The position numbers were made by a program, and so were the translations under genes. DNA of 21,115 nt from JAAFIM01 sp964467315 (GTDB taxonomy: Bacteria; Bacteroidota; Bacteroidia; Chitinophagales; Saprospiraceae), in the NCBI GenBank assembly GCA_964467315.1, contig CAYXSA010000069.1, positions 1 through 21,115 on the forward strand, given 5' to 3'. The number at the start of each line of letters is the position of its first letter. Position 1 is the stretch's first letter. Below are positions 1 to 8,453 of the stretch, piece after piece. A model generated the notes under the pieces. The model saw only the letters and a program-made list of their open reading frames with translations, was not told the DNA's origin and ran no database searches.

Positions 1-55
1 TGAAAAGTGAAAAGTGAAAAGTGAAAAGTGAAAAGTGAAAAGTGAAAAGTGAAAT
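1..55. repeat. (TGAAAAG)n heptanucleotide array
   Basis: Seven consecutive copies of the 7-mer TGAAAAG followed by a partial unit fill the left window edge, so the true array may be longer. The same unit recurs as an array at 13488-13512 and singly near 2370-2406 on the other strand. In the TGAAAAG orientation every frame meets TGA once per 21 nt. The stretch 56-94 that follows is AT-rich and contains a (TA)n run and the motif TGATTATCA (70-78), also seen at 2770-2778 and 12066-12074. Confidence 0.95.
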
Positions 56-94
56 ACTTTATATATATATGATTATCAGTAATTTATGCGCAAA

Positions 95-133
95 ATTCGT
101 AATTCGTAACTCGTAACTCGTAACTCGTAACTC
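95..133. repeat. (CGTAACT)n array abutting the radical SAM start codon
   Basis: Five to six units of a 7-mer, ATTCGTA then CGTAACT repeats, run directly into the ATG at 134. In this orientation the array contains TAA in all three frames every 21 nt. One of them, TAA at 128-130, is in frame six bases before the ATG, so translation cannot start further upstream. No Shine-Dalgarno sequence is present. Confidence 0.95.
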
Positions 134-1354
134 ATGCAGACGCGCTTCTCTCATATCAGCACCTTGATAGTCAAGGTAACCCATCGCTGCAATCTCGACT
201 GCACATATTGCTACGAGCACATCACCAAAACGGGCAAGGATATGCCTTTGGAGATTTTTGCGGAGCTGGCGCGTCTGGCGCTTAGCGAAACGAGGGAGCG
301 CGCTGTAAATTTTCTCTTTCACGGCGGCGAACCGACCCTTTTGCCCAATGCTTGGTACGACGAAGCCATCGCTACAGCCAAAAACCTCGCCCGCCAGCAG
401 GGAAAAGAAGCCCGCTTTTCGATGCAAACCAACCTTTTGGGCATCACGGACAGCAAAATAGAGCTTTTTCGCCGACATAATATATCGCTGGGCATCAGCC
501 TCGACGGTCCCGCCTCCCTGCAAAGCAGCCAACGCGGCGGCGAGGATAAGGTATTTCAGCACTTTAAGCGCCTACAGCGCGAGGGCATACGCGCAGGCGT
601 GCTGATGACCATCAACCAAAGCAATTATGAGCAGTTTTTTATGATTTGCGACTGGCTTGTGCGCGAAGCCGCTATAAATTCCTTCAAAGCAAACGTCGTT
701 ACGCCCGTAGGGCGCGGCGTAGATATGCCGCCCATGCAGGCGGAACAGATATTTGCCGCCCAACACGCCATCTTGCAGTATATGATACAAACGCGGGGCG
801 AAACCCTGATAGAAGATAATTTAGCCACCGAATTGCTGCGATTTTTCGCTACCGACCAAGAGCGCGCCCAAATGCCGCATTCCCTTTGCCACGAAAAGCG
901 CTGCGGCGCGGGCGAGCAGGTACTCGGCGTAACTCCAGAAGGGCATTTATTGCCTTGCGGGCGCTTCACTTGGGACGAAGCCGAGTACTATCTCGGTCAT
1001 ATCGCCGACTCCGACAGCGTAGAAAGCGCCGCCCTTGCCGATTTTCGGCAGAAAATAGACCAATTTCAGGACTTGGTGCCCCAGTCTTGGTACGATTGCG
1101 AGGCTTGCCCCGCGCGTAAAGTCTGCGGTTTTGGCTGTCAGGCATTTATCGTGCGCTCCAAACAGCAGGCAAACCTCGATTGCCTGCCTACCAAGATGCG
1201 TTTTGCCTTTTACGAAGCGCATAAAGCCGCCTTGCTCCCCGTCGTAGAGGCTATCCGACGCAAAAACCAACCCAAGCAGCGCCCCGCCACCCCTTTCCGC
1301 ATACGCCAAGCCGATGGCACGATCAAGAGTTACGAATTACGAATGACAAATTAA
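134..1354 (+). CDS. Radical SAM/SPASM domain protein (possible peptide maturase or sulfatase-maturase-like)
   Basis: A 406-residue radical SAM enzyme that should bind one AdoMet-cleaving 4Fe-4S cluster through C19, C23 and C26 (CNLDCTYC). HGGEP at 63-67 is the usual AdoMet-contacting GGE motif. The C-terminal half has a complete SPASM cysteine pattern: C257, C275, then C322-x2-C325-x5-C331-x3-C335 and C350, with an extra C252. These would carry auxiliary Fe-S clusters, as in anaerobic sulfatase maturases and RiPP-modifying enzymes. Neither a sulfatase nor a recognisable precursor peptide lies to its right; anything upstream is outside the window, so the substrate is unknown. The last residues, KSYELRMTN, are encoded by a heptad repeat and are probably not part of the fold. 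Its TAA overlaps the stop codon of the opposing channel gene. The ATG at 134 is the only sensible start, since a TAA stop precedes it by six bases. Confidence 0.93.
   Translation: MQTRFSHISTLIVKVTHRCNLDCTYCYEHITKTGKDMPLEIFAELARLALSETRERAVNFLFHGGEPTLLPNAWYDEAIATAKNLARQQGKEARFSMQTNLLGITDSKIELFRRHNISLGISLDGPASLQSSQRGGEDKVFQHFKRLQREGIRAGVLMTINQSNYEQFFMICDWLVREAAINSFKANVVTPVGRGVDMPPMQAEQIFAAQHAILQYMIQTRGETLIEDNLATELLRFFATDQERAQMPHSLCHEKRCGAGEQVLGVTPEGHLLPCGRFTWDEAEYYLGHIADSDSVESAALADFRQKIDQFQDLVPQSWYDCEACPARKVCGFGCQAFIVRSKQQANLDCLPTKMRFAFYEAHKAALLPVVEAIRRKNQPKQRPATPFRIRQADGTIKSYELRMTN
1327..1347. repeat. Heptad repeat inside the 3' end of the radical SAM gene
   Basis: GAGTTAC, GAATTAC and GAATGAC follow one another and are translated as the C-terminal tail of the radical SAM protein. 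The orientation is the inverse of the array in front of the same gene (95-133), so the gene is bracketed by inverted heptad arrays. Confidence 0.9.
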
Positions 1355-2247
1355 CTGTTTGGCGTATTTCCCACGATGCGCAGGGTCTGATGCGCCATAA
1401 AAATATCCTTTCTATGCGTGATGCGGCGCAAAATTTCTTCCGTAATCGCGTGTTCCGTCTGCCGACGCTGCCGCACCAGACAGAGATAGCGCAAAGTCAG
1501 CACTATAGTCCCATCATTTTCCAAGCTCGTATAGACTACGGGCGTGAGTTTGGCGGAAACGATTAGGTATTTTTCCGAAATTTCTTCGATGCGGCGGCTT
1601 ATATCGTCCGATATTTTGGGCACGGTCTCCCTGATAATATCCTCCAAAATGTCTTTTGCCGCCTCCCAGTTGCTATCCATCGTTAGGGGCAGGCGGATTT
1701 CGTTCCAAATATGGTCGAGCAACTCCGTAAAATTCTTCAGCGGCTTGGTGAATATCATATAATTGGGGAAATGTATCACCCGCCCCGTACTTTGGTCTGC
1801 CCCGACCCAATGCCCGACCTCTATGACCGTCGTGCGGAAAATGCTCACATCGACTACATCGCCTTTATCTTCGCCGATTTGTATGCGGTCGCCCACCCGA
1901 AAGGGGCGATTGCTGATAATATAATACCAGCCCGCTATGTTGGCTATCGGGTCTTTGAAAGCAATCGCCAAACCCGCCGAGAGCAGACCCAAAAAGGTCG
2001 CAAAGGAAGCAAAACGGTCTGACCAGATAAAAATCATACTCACAACCGCCAAAGCGTAAATAATATACGTGATGTTTTTGCGCCAATTATACTTGGCGAC
2101 TTGGTCTATGGGTATCTGCCCCAAAGAGCGCAAAGCGATGCGCTTCACCAGCCAAATGATAAAAAACAGCAGCGCCGATGTTACGAGCTTGCCCTGCGTG
2201 TCGCTAAGTCCGTCGGTAATGGCGTGCAGCCATCCTCCAATATCCAT
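1351..2247 (-). CDS. MscS-family small-conductance mechanosensitive ion channel
   Basis: A 298-residue inner-membrane channel of the size of minimal MscS proteins. Predicted membrane helices lie near residues 20-40 and 58-76. They are followed by the Gly/Ala-rich pore helix TM3 (FLGLLSAGLAIAFKDPIANIAGW) leading into the beta domain with RPFRVGDRI and a following GDV. That order is diagnostic of MscS. Such channels open on hypo-osmotic shock to release solutes. The start is the ATG at 2245-2247. A Bacteroidota-type promoter sits about 300 bp upstream (2553-2560), leaving a long leader that contains a heptad array and element copy a. Its TAA overlaps that of the radical SAM gene in the shared TTAA at 1351-1354. 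Confidence 0.93.
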   Translation of the reverse strand: MDIGGWLHAITDGLSDTQGKLVTSALLFFIIWLVKRIALRSLGQIPIDQVAKYNWRKNITYIIYALAVVSMIFIWSDRFASFATFLGLLSAGLAIAFKDPIANIAGWYYIISNRPFRVGDRIQIGEDKGDVVDVSIFRTTVIEVGHWVGADQSTGRVIHFPNYMIFTKPLKNFTELLDHIWNEIRLPLTMDSNWEAAKDILEDIIRETVPKISDDISRRIEEISEKYLIVSAKLTPVVYTSLENDGTIVLTLRYLCLVRQRRQTEHAITEEILRRITHRKDIFMAHQTLRIVGNTPNS

Positions 2248-2253
2248 GTTTTA

Positions 2254-2320
2254 GAGTTACGAGTTACGAGTTACGAGTTACGAGTTACGAATTGCGAATT
2301 GCGAATTGCGAATTGCGAAT
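2254..2320. repeat. Compound heptad array (GAGTTAC)5(GAATTGC)4 upstream of the MscS gene
   Basis: Five GAGTTAC units (2254-2288) switch without a break to four GAATTGC units (2289-2316) and a partial unit. On the coding strand of the channel gene this reads (GCAATTC)n(GTAACTC)n and ends six bases before its ATG. Confidence 0.96.
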
Positions 2321-2369
2321 GTTGTACATAAGACGTTTATAATCAAGTATATATAAAGCCTATAAATTT

Positions 2370-2406
2370 TCACTTTTCGCTACGCGTTTACTGCGTATTC
2401 ACTTTT
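2370..2406 (-). repeat. TGAAAAG-associated dispersed module (copy 1)
   Basis: On the minus strand this reads AAAGTGAATACGCAG then TAAACGCGTAGCG then AAAAGTGA. It matches 13502-13545 almost base for base, apart from three or four substitutions. A degenerate relative is at about 15110-15150. At 2405 it abuts element copy a. Confidence 0.75.
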
Positions 2407-2511
2407 TTGGGCGTGTCCGCCCTCCCCGCCGCTGCGCGGCTTAAAAGGTCGGGCGGTCGGGCTATCCGTTGCAGCCCCGCTACGCGGTGCTTCCACTGCT
2501 ATTCCTCACGC
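2405..2511 (-). repeat. Dispersed structured element, copy a
   Basis: On the minus strand the order is GCGTGAGGAATAG, a hairpin with foot GTGGAAGC/GCTGCAAC and inner CCGC-gta-GCGG, ATAGCCCGACC, a second hairpin CCGCCC-GA-CC/GG-GA-GGGCGG with inner GCCGC-gca-GCGGC, then ACACGCCCAAAAAA. It lies in the sense direction in the presumed leader of the MscS gene. Confidence 0.9.
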
Positions 2512-2552
2512 AAAAATCATTAAAGCGTATTGCAAATATGTAAAAAGGGGCA

Positions 2553-2560
2553 CAAATTTA
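2553..2560 (-). promoter_or_regulatory. Predicted promoter -7 box (TAAATTTG) for the MscS gene
   Basis: The minus strand reads TTTTTTCC then TAAATTTG, matching the Bacteroidota -7 consensus TAnnTTTG behind a T-tract. The same arrangement occurs at 9072-9079, 20962-20969 and, on the plus strand, 11299-11306. No clear -33 TTTG is visible. The channel start is 306 bp downstream, with element a and heptads between. Confidence 0.55.
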
Positions 2561-2588
2561 GGAAAAAAGTTTTAATTTTTGCTGTTTT

Positions 2589-2714
2589 GCGTGAGAGATA
2601 GCAGCGAAAAGCGCCTACGTGCCTGCGAAGCAGGTGCGTAGGCGCTTGTAGCGCATAGCTCGACCGCCGCCGTGAGCCGTAGCATGCTACGGCTCTACAG
2701 GCGGCGGGCACGCC
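2589..2714 (+). repeat. Dispersed structured element, copy b
   Basis: GCGTGAGAGATAG, a long hairpin whose core is AGCGCCTACG/CGTAGGCGCT, then ATAGCTCGACC, a hairpin GCCGCC/GGCGGC whose loop holds the 20-bp palindrome AGCCGTAGCATGCTACGGCT (2675-2694), then GGGCACGCC. GAG/CTC replaces the usual GGG/CCC on the two sides of hairpin 1, a paired change. It faces copy a, with the MscS promoter between them. Confidence 0.92.
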
Positions 2715-2716
2715 AT

Positions 2717-2737
2717 AATTACGAATTACGAATTACG
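2717..2737. repeat. (AATTACG)3 heptad array
   Basis: Three units directly follow copy b. They are inverted relative to the (CGTAACT)n array at 2808-2838, and the two arrays bracket an AT-rich 70-bp segment that includes ATTGATTATCAAT (2768-2780). Confidence 0.85.
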
Positions 2738-2769
2738 ATTGCGTAGCACATTACGATTATGTATAATAT

Positions 2770-2838
2770 TGATTATCAATTTTTTATGCGTAATACAGTA
2801 GCACGACATTCGTAACTCGTAACTCGTAACTCGTAACT
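2770..2838. repeat. TGATTATCA/TTTATGCG module plus (CGTAACT)n array at the A2M gene end
   Basis: TGATTATCA, a few bases, TTTATGCG, a spacer and then ATTCGTAACTCGTAACT repeats. The same order is found at 70-133 in front of the radical SAM gene, so this is a larger dispersed unit. The array (2808-2838) overlaps the stop codon of the minus-strand A2M gene: its TAG at 2837-2839 is formed at the array edge. Confidence 0.85.
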
Positions 2839-5800
2839 ATTTTACGACTTCTGCCCAATCGCCTTTCGTGCGGGCATGGTAGGATTTGTCGTACATACTT
2901 TCGACGACTACCCCAGGCATATAGTATTTGCCCGTATAGGTCGAGTTGAGGGAGACGATGAAGGTTTTGCTTGCGCCTTTTTTGAGGTCGAAGAAGGTAT
3001 AAACGCGGTCATCGCGCACGTCCAAAAATTCGGGTTTATCGCCCGTTTTTCCATTGACTTCGCTGGTGGGCGAGAGGGTAATTTCCCAGCCAGAGGGGAA
3101 GACGTGGTGCAGCGCGAGTTCGTTGAAATCGTGTGCGGCGGTATTTTTGACGGTAACGAGGGCGTAAAAATTGGTGCTTTGGCTCATCTTGGTGGGGTTG
3201 AGTTTAGCGCCATTTTTGCCGACAAATTCTACGTTTAGTTCCAAGCCTTTGTTGCTGGCGGTTTCGTTGCCTGCTTTTGGCGTGCCTTCGGTGTGTAGGC
3301 GTGGGAAGATAGTCGCGCCCGATGTGTTGCGGAATTCGACCTTTGTAGCGCGTTCGCCGTCGATGGGTTGCGACCAAAGTGGGAAGCGGCTATTGACTTT
3401 CACCCATTCGCCACCTTCTACGCGGTACTCAAATTGCAGATTGCGTGTATCTTTTCCGACGTATTTAGACACGGCTATCAGCGCTTGGGCGGTTTCTTGA
3501 GTGCTCAACCAGTCGTTGGAAGCGAGGCGGGCGGAAACGCTTTTCAGCAGTCCGTCGGCTTTCGTGCGCTCATCGAGCACGCTCAATACGTGGAGCAACA
3601 TGGCTTCATCGCGGAGGGTAGAGCCAAAGGTTTTGTGCGCTTCATGGGCGCGGGAGGCTGTAAGCTGCAAAGAAGCGCTGGCGATAATCGTCTTAGCTAC
3701 ATCGCGTTGACCTGCCTGTGCGTAAGCGGCGGCGAGATACCAGCGGGCGAGCGAGGTGGCTTTATCGCCGCGATTGGTACGCATACGGTTCATAGAGGAT
3801 ATGTCCGCTTTATTGGCGAGGGCAAGCGTGTAAAGGCGATAAGCCTGCGTTTGGTCGTCGGAAATAATGGCGTACTCGTTTTTGTCGGTAGTAGCTGTCC
3901 AAGCTGTAGCGCGGGCGCTTTGGTAGCTTGTCCACTGTGTAAGCATCTCGGCGGGTACGTTGTAACCTGCGCTTTTGGCTTCGAGCAAGAAATGACCGAC
4001 ATAGCAAGAAGACCAATCATCGCCGCTGGCTGCGCCTATCCAGTAGCCGAAACCACCATCGGGGCGCTGAAAGCGCTGTAGCTTGGCTATAGCGGTTTTC
4101 ATGTTTTTGTCGATGTCTTCTTTCTGCTTGGCGCTCAATTCGGAGAAAGTGCCCACGTAAAGTTGCGGGAATGCGCCCGAAGTGGTCTGCTCTACGCAGC
4201 CATAAGGGTATTTTATCAGGTATTTGAGGCGGGCGTGCAGGTTGAGCGGCGGGATAGCCGAAACCTCGAGCTGCGCGAAATTGCTGCCAGGTATGCCAAG
4301 TGGTGCATAGTTTTGCGTCCAAGTACCATTGGCGGCGAGGTCGTTGGCAAATACTTCCGTTGTGGGCGGGTTGGCATTGCGAATATCAATATCCACATCA
4401 TAAACCGCCTCATAACTGCCGCTGCGAGCGGATAGTTTCACATTGCCTACACCCACGCGTGAGCGGGTTTTGATGGTGAAGAAGGTCGTTTGCTCGCCCT
4501 GTGCTGTGAATGTGAGGTTGCGTTTTGCATCGCCTAAGACCTCAAACATATCGTTGCTCTGTAAGGTGATGTCTACGTTTTTGATATCGTCCTTGCTGGC
4601 GAAAACGGTAACGGGCAGGCTTATTTGCTCGTCGGGACCCAATACGCGGGGCAGGGTAGCGACCATCATCAGCGGCTGACGAACGGGCATGGGCTTATCA
4701 GCCGAGCCATAAGCGCCGTCTTGCCCTGCGACCACCATGACGCGCACGGAGCCGACATAATTGGGCATTTTGAAAGTGTGCTTTTTGTTTTCGCCCTTGC
4801 CGATAGCGAAGGGACCCGCATAGAGCACTACAGGTTTGAAACGGTCTTGTTTTTTGTTGGCTGCATCTACGATAGCATCATCACCGCCTATGCTAAGCAG
4901 GCTTTTGAGCTGCCCGCCGTAAGCGCCTAAGACCTCGTTGTACATATCCCAAGTGCGTACACCAAGCGCCATGCGCTCGTAGAAGCTTTCCCAAGCCGAA
5001 GGCGTGCGGAAGCGGGTAAGGTCAAGCAAGCCCTCATCTACGACAGCGATGGTGTACGTCATCGGTCCGCCTTTGCGCTCGCTAACATTTACGGTAAAAT
5101 CTTTCATCGGCTGCAACTCGCTGACCGCCATATCTATAACGGGTTCGAGTTTGGTAGCAGGGTCTTCGATTTTGATAGGCTGAATGCCATACATACGAAT
5201 AGGCAGGTCGTTTTTGGTCTGCGCGTGCGGCTGCAAAAGCGTTACGTTGGCGTATACATTGGGCGACATTTCTTTAGTAGCCGTGAAGCTGTATTTTATC
5301 GTGCCTTTGCTGGCTTCTATCCATTCGGCGGAGAGAATGCGGCTGTTGTTTTCGATGCTCACCAGCGCGCGGCCAGAGAAGCCCGCAGGTATATTGAGCG
5401 TTACGGTTTCGCCGACTTTGTAATCGGTTTTATCGCTGCTAAAATTCAGCGCTGTAGCGCCTTCGGGGTCTTGCTCGCCGCTTCTGCCTGCCCAGCCTGG
5501 CCAATCAATATAGACGACCTTGCCCGTGCAGTGCCCTGTTCCGTCGCAAACGCGCACCAAATAACGACCCCAATCGGGATACTTTACCTCGATGTCGCAA
5601 CTGCCGTTGCCGTTCGTTGTATTTACGGTTTGCTCGCTGACGACGGCGGCGTTTACCTTGCCGTCCCAAGCCGAAATTTCGTTGTTGTCCTTAGCGAACC
5701 ACCAGCGCCAATCGAGCTTGTAGAGGGTAACTTTCAGCTTCTCGCGCGAAACGGGATTGCCTTTTTGGTCTACGGTGGCGATTTGTACGGGGTGTTTGGT

Positions 5801-8416
5801 ATCGGTGAGCAACATATTGCGGCTCGCGTCGCCTTTGGGCAAGCGCAGACCTACATAGGTGCTATAGGCGTGCAGGTCTATCTCCGTTTGGTCGATGCTA
5901 AAATCACCGCCCTCCTCGAAAACCTGTGTCTTAAATACCGCCTTCAGTATGCCTGGTGCCTGTATTTTTTCTTTGATATTCAGGTCGATATTACCCGCGC
6001 CATCGGCATTGAGCTTGCCGTCGAATACCATCAAACCGTCCATATTTACCTGACGCGCTGGGTCGTCGAAGGTATAATCTTTGAAATTGTTAAATTTCGT
6101 CGTGGAGGCTTTCACCTGCATTTCTACCTGCGCTTTGAGGTTTTTGCCTACAGCGCCATGCAGCCAAGTAGCGGAGAGTTTGCCTGTGGAGGCTTTGCCT
6201 AAAGCTACGGCTTTCTCTGCGCCAAAATCGACCAAAATTTTCAGCCTATTGGGCTTGATGGATTCGATTTTGAGCGTTTTCGTAAAAGTTGCCCCGCCGA
6301 CTTTTACCGTCGCCGTGTAGTTGCCCGTTACGGCGCTTTCGTCCGTGCGGCAGGTGAAATTGTAAAATCCGTTCAAGCCGCTGGTGCTGCTTTTACGCGC
6401 TACCAAAGCGCCTTTCGGGTCTTTTAGCTCAAATACAACGGGGTGATTGGCAGGCAGTACCTTGTCTTTGTCTTCCAAGATGAAATTCAAAAACAGCTCG
6501 TCGCCTGGTCGCCACACGCCGCGCTCGCCGTAAATAAAGCCCTTCAAACCCTTTTGGTAACTCTTGCCCTCCACATCGAAGCGGCTCGTAGACAGCGCCG
6601 TAGCAGGGTCTAAGCGCAGATAACCGCGCTGCTTGCCGCTTTTCGCTACCACCATAAAAGGCTTCACATTGCTCAAATTGGCAACATCGATTTTTGCCAT
6701 GCCTTGTTTGTCCGTTTTCGCGCGGGCGATAACATCCTGATGGAAGTCGTACAACTCCAATTCTACCCCCGACATCGGCTCTGTCGTGTGCAAATTGTTT
6801 ACAACAAACAAATTATCGTTCGCTGCACGCTTCACCAAAATACCTAAGTCAGAGCCCAAAACATTGCGGCGTATGATGCGCTCCGCATTGTAGTAAAAAG
6901 GCTTGCAAGGGTCTTGCAGGTCTTCGTACTCGTATTCCTCATCGTAAAAATCCCAATAGCTGTCCTCGTCGGTGGGTCTATCCCAATCCGAGCCTAAAGC
7001 CAACATATCTTTTTCCTCTGGAGTCAAAACGTTGCCGTCTGCATCCATCGCAGGCGCGCCGCATTGGTGCAGCGAATAGGATTTGCGGAAACCGATGGCG
7101 ATTTCGTATATCGCGCCTGGCTCTACCTGTATGAGCGAAGCCAAATCGAGCGAATGCGTCGTCCAATCTGCCAAATTCAGCTCCTTATTGCCGCTAAGGT
7201 CGATTTTCTTGCGCAAAACCTCTTGCCCCACGCGCTTTAGCTGCTCGCTGCCTGCGATGGTATTGACTTGAAAAAATTGCACGATGTTGTCTTCCTTAAT
7301 CTTGATAACGCGCACGTCGATAGCCCCAAGATTTACGGTCTGGAAGATGATGGGCATAGACTTAGAATTGGGTATAATGTTCCCCTTGCCGACCCATTTT
7401 AGCTCTGGTTTTGCGTCCGAGAAGGTAATATCTTCCGTTTCTGCTGTGCCGAGTTGCTTGCCCAAAAGGTTGCGTATCTCGCCCGATACCTGCAATTTGT
7501 ATTTTCCAACCAGCTTTTGGGTGGTGAAAATCTTGACTTTATTGTCCTCAATCGTATATTTTAGCTCCTTGCCGCCCAAGGTTACCAAGCCCGCGAGCGA
7601 CTGATTGGGGTTGAGCGGGTCGGAAAATTCTAAAACTATATGCTGTTCGGGCGAATTGTAGCGATACGTGCGATTAAGTACAAACTCTTCCGCCGAAGGT
7701 ATAGCGAAGCCGAAAGCGCCGTTGCTGCTGCTACCAGGTGCGCTAACTTGCAGGGCTTTACCTTCCCATTGGCAATCTACCGTGTAGCGGCTATCCATGC
7801 GGCGCAGCTTATCCAGCGTGAAAATATGCGTATGCTCGTCGATATGCTCCCAAACGACCTTGACGGGCGCGCTGCCCGCAAATGCCGAAAATAGCTGCTC
7901 TACGCGCTTGGCTTCTTCTACGTCATGCGTCTGCAATTTGCCTTGCAGGCGCATAAATTTCTCGCCGCCTTCCTCCAAAGAGGTCGCTGCCAACGGGCTA
8001 ACATTGATAAATTGCTGCTTGGCGCGGAACTGAAACTGAAAGTTTGCCAGCTCTGTGGGCAGCTCGCGCAGGAGCTTATCCATGCGCACGCTTGCCGTGT
8101 AAATCGTACCCGAAGCCAAATCTTTGAGCGGCTTAAATTCGAGCGTGCGCTCATCGACCCAACGCAAATCGCCCTCTATTTCGGGCACGATGCTAAACGC
8201 CTCTGAGGGCAGGGGCGTGCGAATGTCTTGCACGACGGGCTGCGCAAAACGCAGCAAAATCGGCGATTTCTTAGAAATTTCGCCCTGCGTATAGGCGGAA
8301 ATATACGCATCATAAGCGGAATTATAAACGATACGTTCAGGTTTATCCGTCCCGCAGCTGCTCATAATCATCGCCACAAGCAAGGCACAAAAGCCCAGTT
8401 GTTGAATGGTTTTCAT
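2837..8416 (-). CDS. Alpha-2-macroglobulin family lipoprotein with thioester motif
   Basis: A 1859-residue secreted lipoprotein. The N-terminus is a lipoprotein signal with a lipobox ending at C21 (AMIMSSC), so it should be lipid-anchored on the periplasmic or outer-membrane side. Immunoglobulin-like macroglobulin domains follow. An MG2-like domain is near residues 625-720 (GERGVWRPGD...), the A2M bait-adjacent core near 1190-1290 (YAGPFAIGKGENKKHTF), and the helical thioester domain near 1370-1650. That domain has CVEQ with C1407, then the typical PDGGFGYW segment; the C-terminal receptor-like beta domain follows. CxEQ forms the internal thioester used to trap attacking proteases covalently. 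Bacterial A2Ms are often beside pbpC; here no penicillin-binding protein is adjacent. An acidic, aromatic insert (WDFYDEEYEYEDLQDP) lies near residue 490. It follows the SH3b gene by about 160 bp holding element c and may share its promoter. Confidence 0.96.
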   Translation of the reverse strand: MKTIQQLGFCALLVAMIMSSCGTDKPERIVYNSAYDAYISAYTQGEISKKSPILLRFAQPVVQDIRTPLPSEAFSIVPEIEGDLRWVDERTLEFKPLKDLASGTIYTASVRMDKLLRELPTELANFQFQFRAKQQFINVSPLAATSLEEGGEKFMRLQGKLQTHDVEEAKRVEQLFSAFAGSAPVKVVWEHIDEHTHIFTLDKLRRMDSRYTVDCQWEGKALQVSAPGSSSNGAFGFAIPSAEEFVLNRTYRYNSPEQHIVLEFSDPLNPNQSLAGLVTLGGKELKYTIEDNKVKIFTTQKLVGKYKLQVSGEIRNLLGKQLGTAETEDITFSDAKPELKWVGKGNIIPNSKSMPIIFQTVNLGAIDVRVIKIKEDNIVQFFQVNTIAGSEQLKRVGQEVLRKKIDLSGNKELNLADWTTHSLDLASLIQVEPGAIYEIAIGFRKSYSLHQCGAPAMDADGNVLTPEEKDMLALGSDWDRPTDEDSYWDFYDEEYEYEDLQDPCKPFYYNAERIIRRNVLGSDLGILVKRAANDNLFVVNNLHTTEPMSGVELELYDFHQDVIARAKTDKQGMAKIDVANLSNVKPFMVVAKSGKQRGYLRLDPATALSTSRFDVEGKSYQKGLKGFIYGERGVWRPGDELFLNFILEDKDKVLPANHPVVFELKDPKGALVARKSSTSGLNGFYNFTCRTDESAVTGNYTATVKVGGATFTKTLKIESIKPNRLKILVDFGAEKAVALGKASTGKLSATWLHGAVGKNLKAQVEMQVKASTTKFNNFKDYTFDDPARQVNMDGLMVFDGKLNADGAGNIDLNIKEKIQAPGILKAVFKTQVFEEGGDFSIDQTEIDLHAYSTYVGLRLPKGDASRNMLLTDTKHPVQIATVDQKGNPVSREKLKVTLYKLDWRWWFAKDNNEISAWDGKVNAAVVSEQTVNTTNGNGSCDIEVKYPDWGRYLVRVCDGTGHCTGKVVYIDWPGWAGRSGEQDPEGATALNFSSDKTDYKVGETVTLNIPAGFSGRALVSIENNSRILSAEWIEASKGTIKYSFTATKEMSPNVYANVTLLQPHAQTKNDLPIRMYGIQPIKIEDPATKLEPVIDMAVSELQPMKDFTVNVSERKGGPMTYTIAVVDEGLLDLTRFRTPSAWESFYERMALGVRTWDMYNEVLGAYGGQLKSLLSIGGDDAIVDAANKKQDRFKPVVLYAGPFAIGKGENKKHTFKMPNYVGSVRVMVVAGQDGAYGSADKPMPVRQPLMMVATLPRVLGPDEQISLPVTVFASKDDIKNVDITLQSNDMFEVLGDAKRNLTFTAQGEQTTFFTIKTRSRVGVGNVKLSARSGSYEAVYDVDIDIRNANPPTTEVFANDLAANGTWTQNYAPLGIPGSNFAQLEVSAIPPLNLHARLKYLIKYPYGCVEQTTSGAFPQLYVGTFSELSAKQKEDIDKNMKTAIAKLQRFQRPDGGFGYWIGAASGDDWSSCYVGHFLLEAKSAGYNVPAEMLTQWTSYQSARATAWTATTDKNEYAIISDDQTQAYRLYTLALANKADISSMNRMRTNRGDKATSLARWYLAAAYAQAGQRDVAKTIIASASLQLTASRAHEAHKTFGSTLRDEAMLLHVLSVLDERTKADGLLKSVSARLASNDWLSTQETAQALIAVSKYVGKDTRNLQFEYRVEGGEWVKVNSRFPLWSQPIDGERATKVEFRNTSGATIFPRLHTEGTPKAGNETASNKGLELNVEFVGKNGAKLNPTKMSQSTNFYALVTVKNTAAHDFNELALHHVFPSGWEITLSPTSEVNGKTGDKPEFLDVRDDRVYTFFDLKKGASKTFIVSLNSTYTGKYYMPGVVVESMYDKSYHARTKGDWAEVVK

Positions 8417-8453
8417 CTGTAAAATGTGGTTTATGAAGTTTTTTTAACAGGTT

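Noticed and set aside
1..133. Heptad arrays as a CRISPR array
   Set aside because: The units are 7 bp in direct tandem without spacers, and no cas gene is near.
2520..2711. A 63-codon minus-strand open frame between elements a and b
   Set aside because: It reads through element b and the promoter; its composition is that of translated hairpins.
2405..2714. Elements as integron attC sites
   Set aside because: Size is similar, but the ends are GCGTG/CACGC and lack GTTRRRY and RYYYAAC core sites. Neighbouring genes are not cassette-like and have mixed orientation.
5225..6202. A 325-codon open frame opposite the A2M gene
   Set aside because: It is antisense to a full-length protein with clear family motifs, has no recognisable domain, and reflects the codon bias of the real gene.
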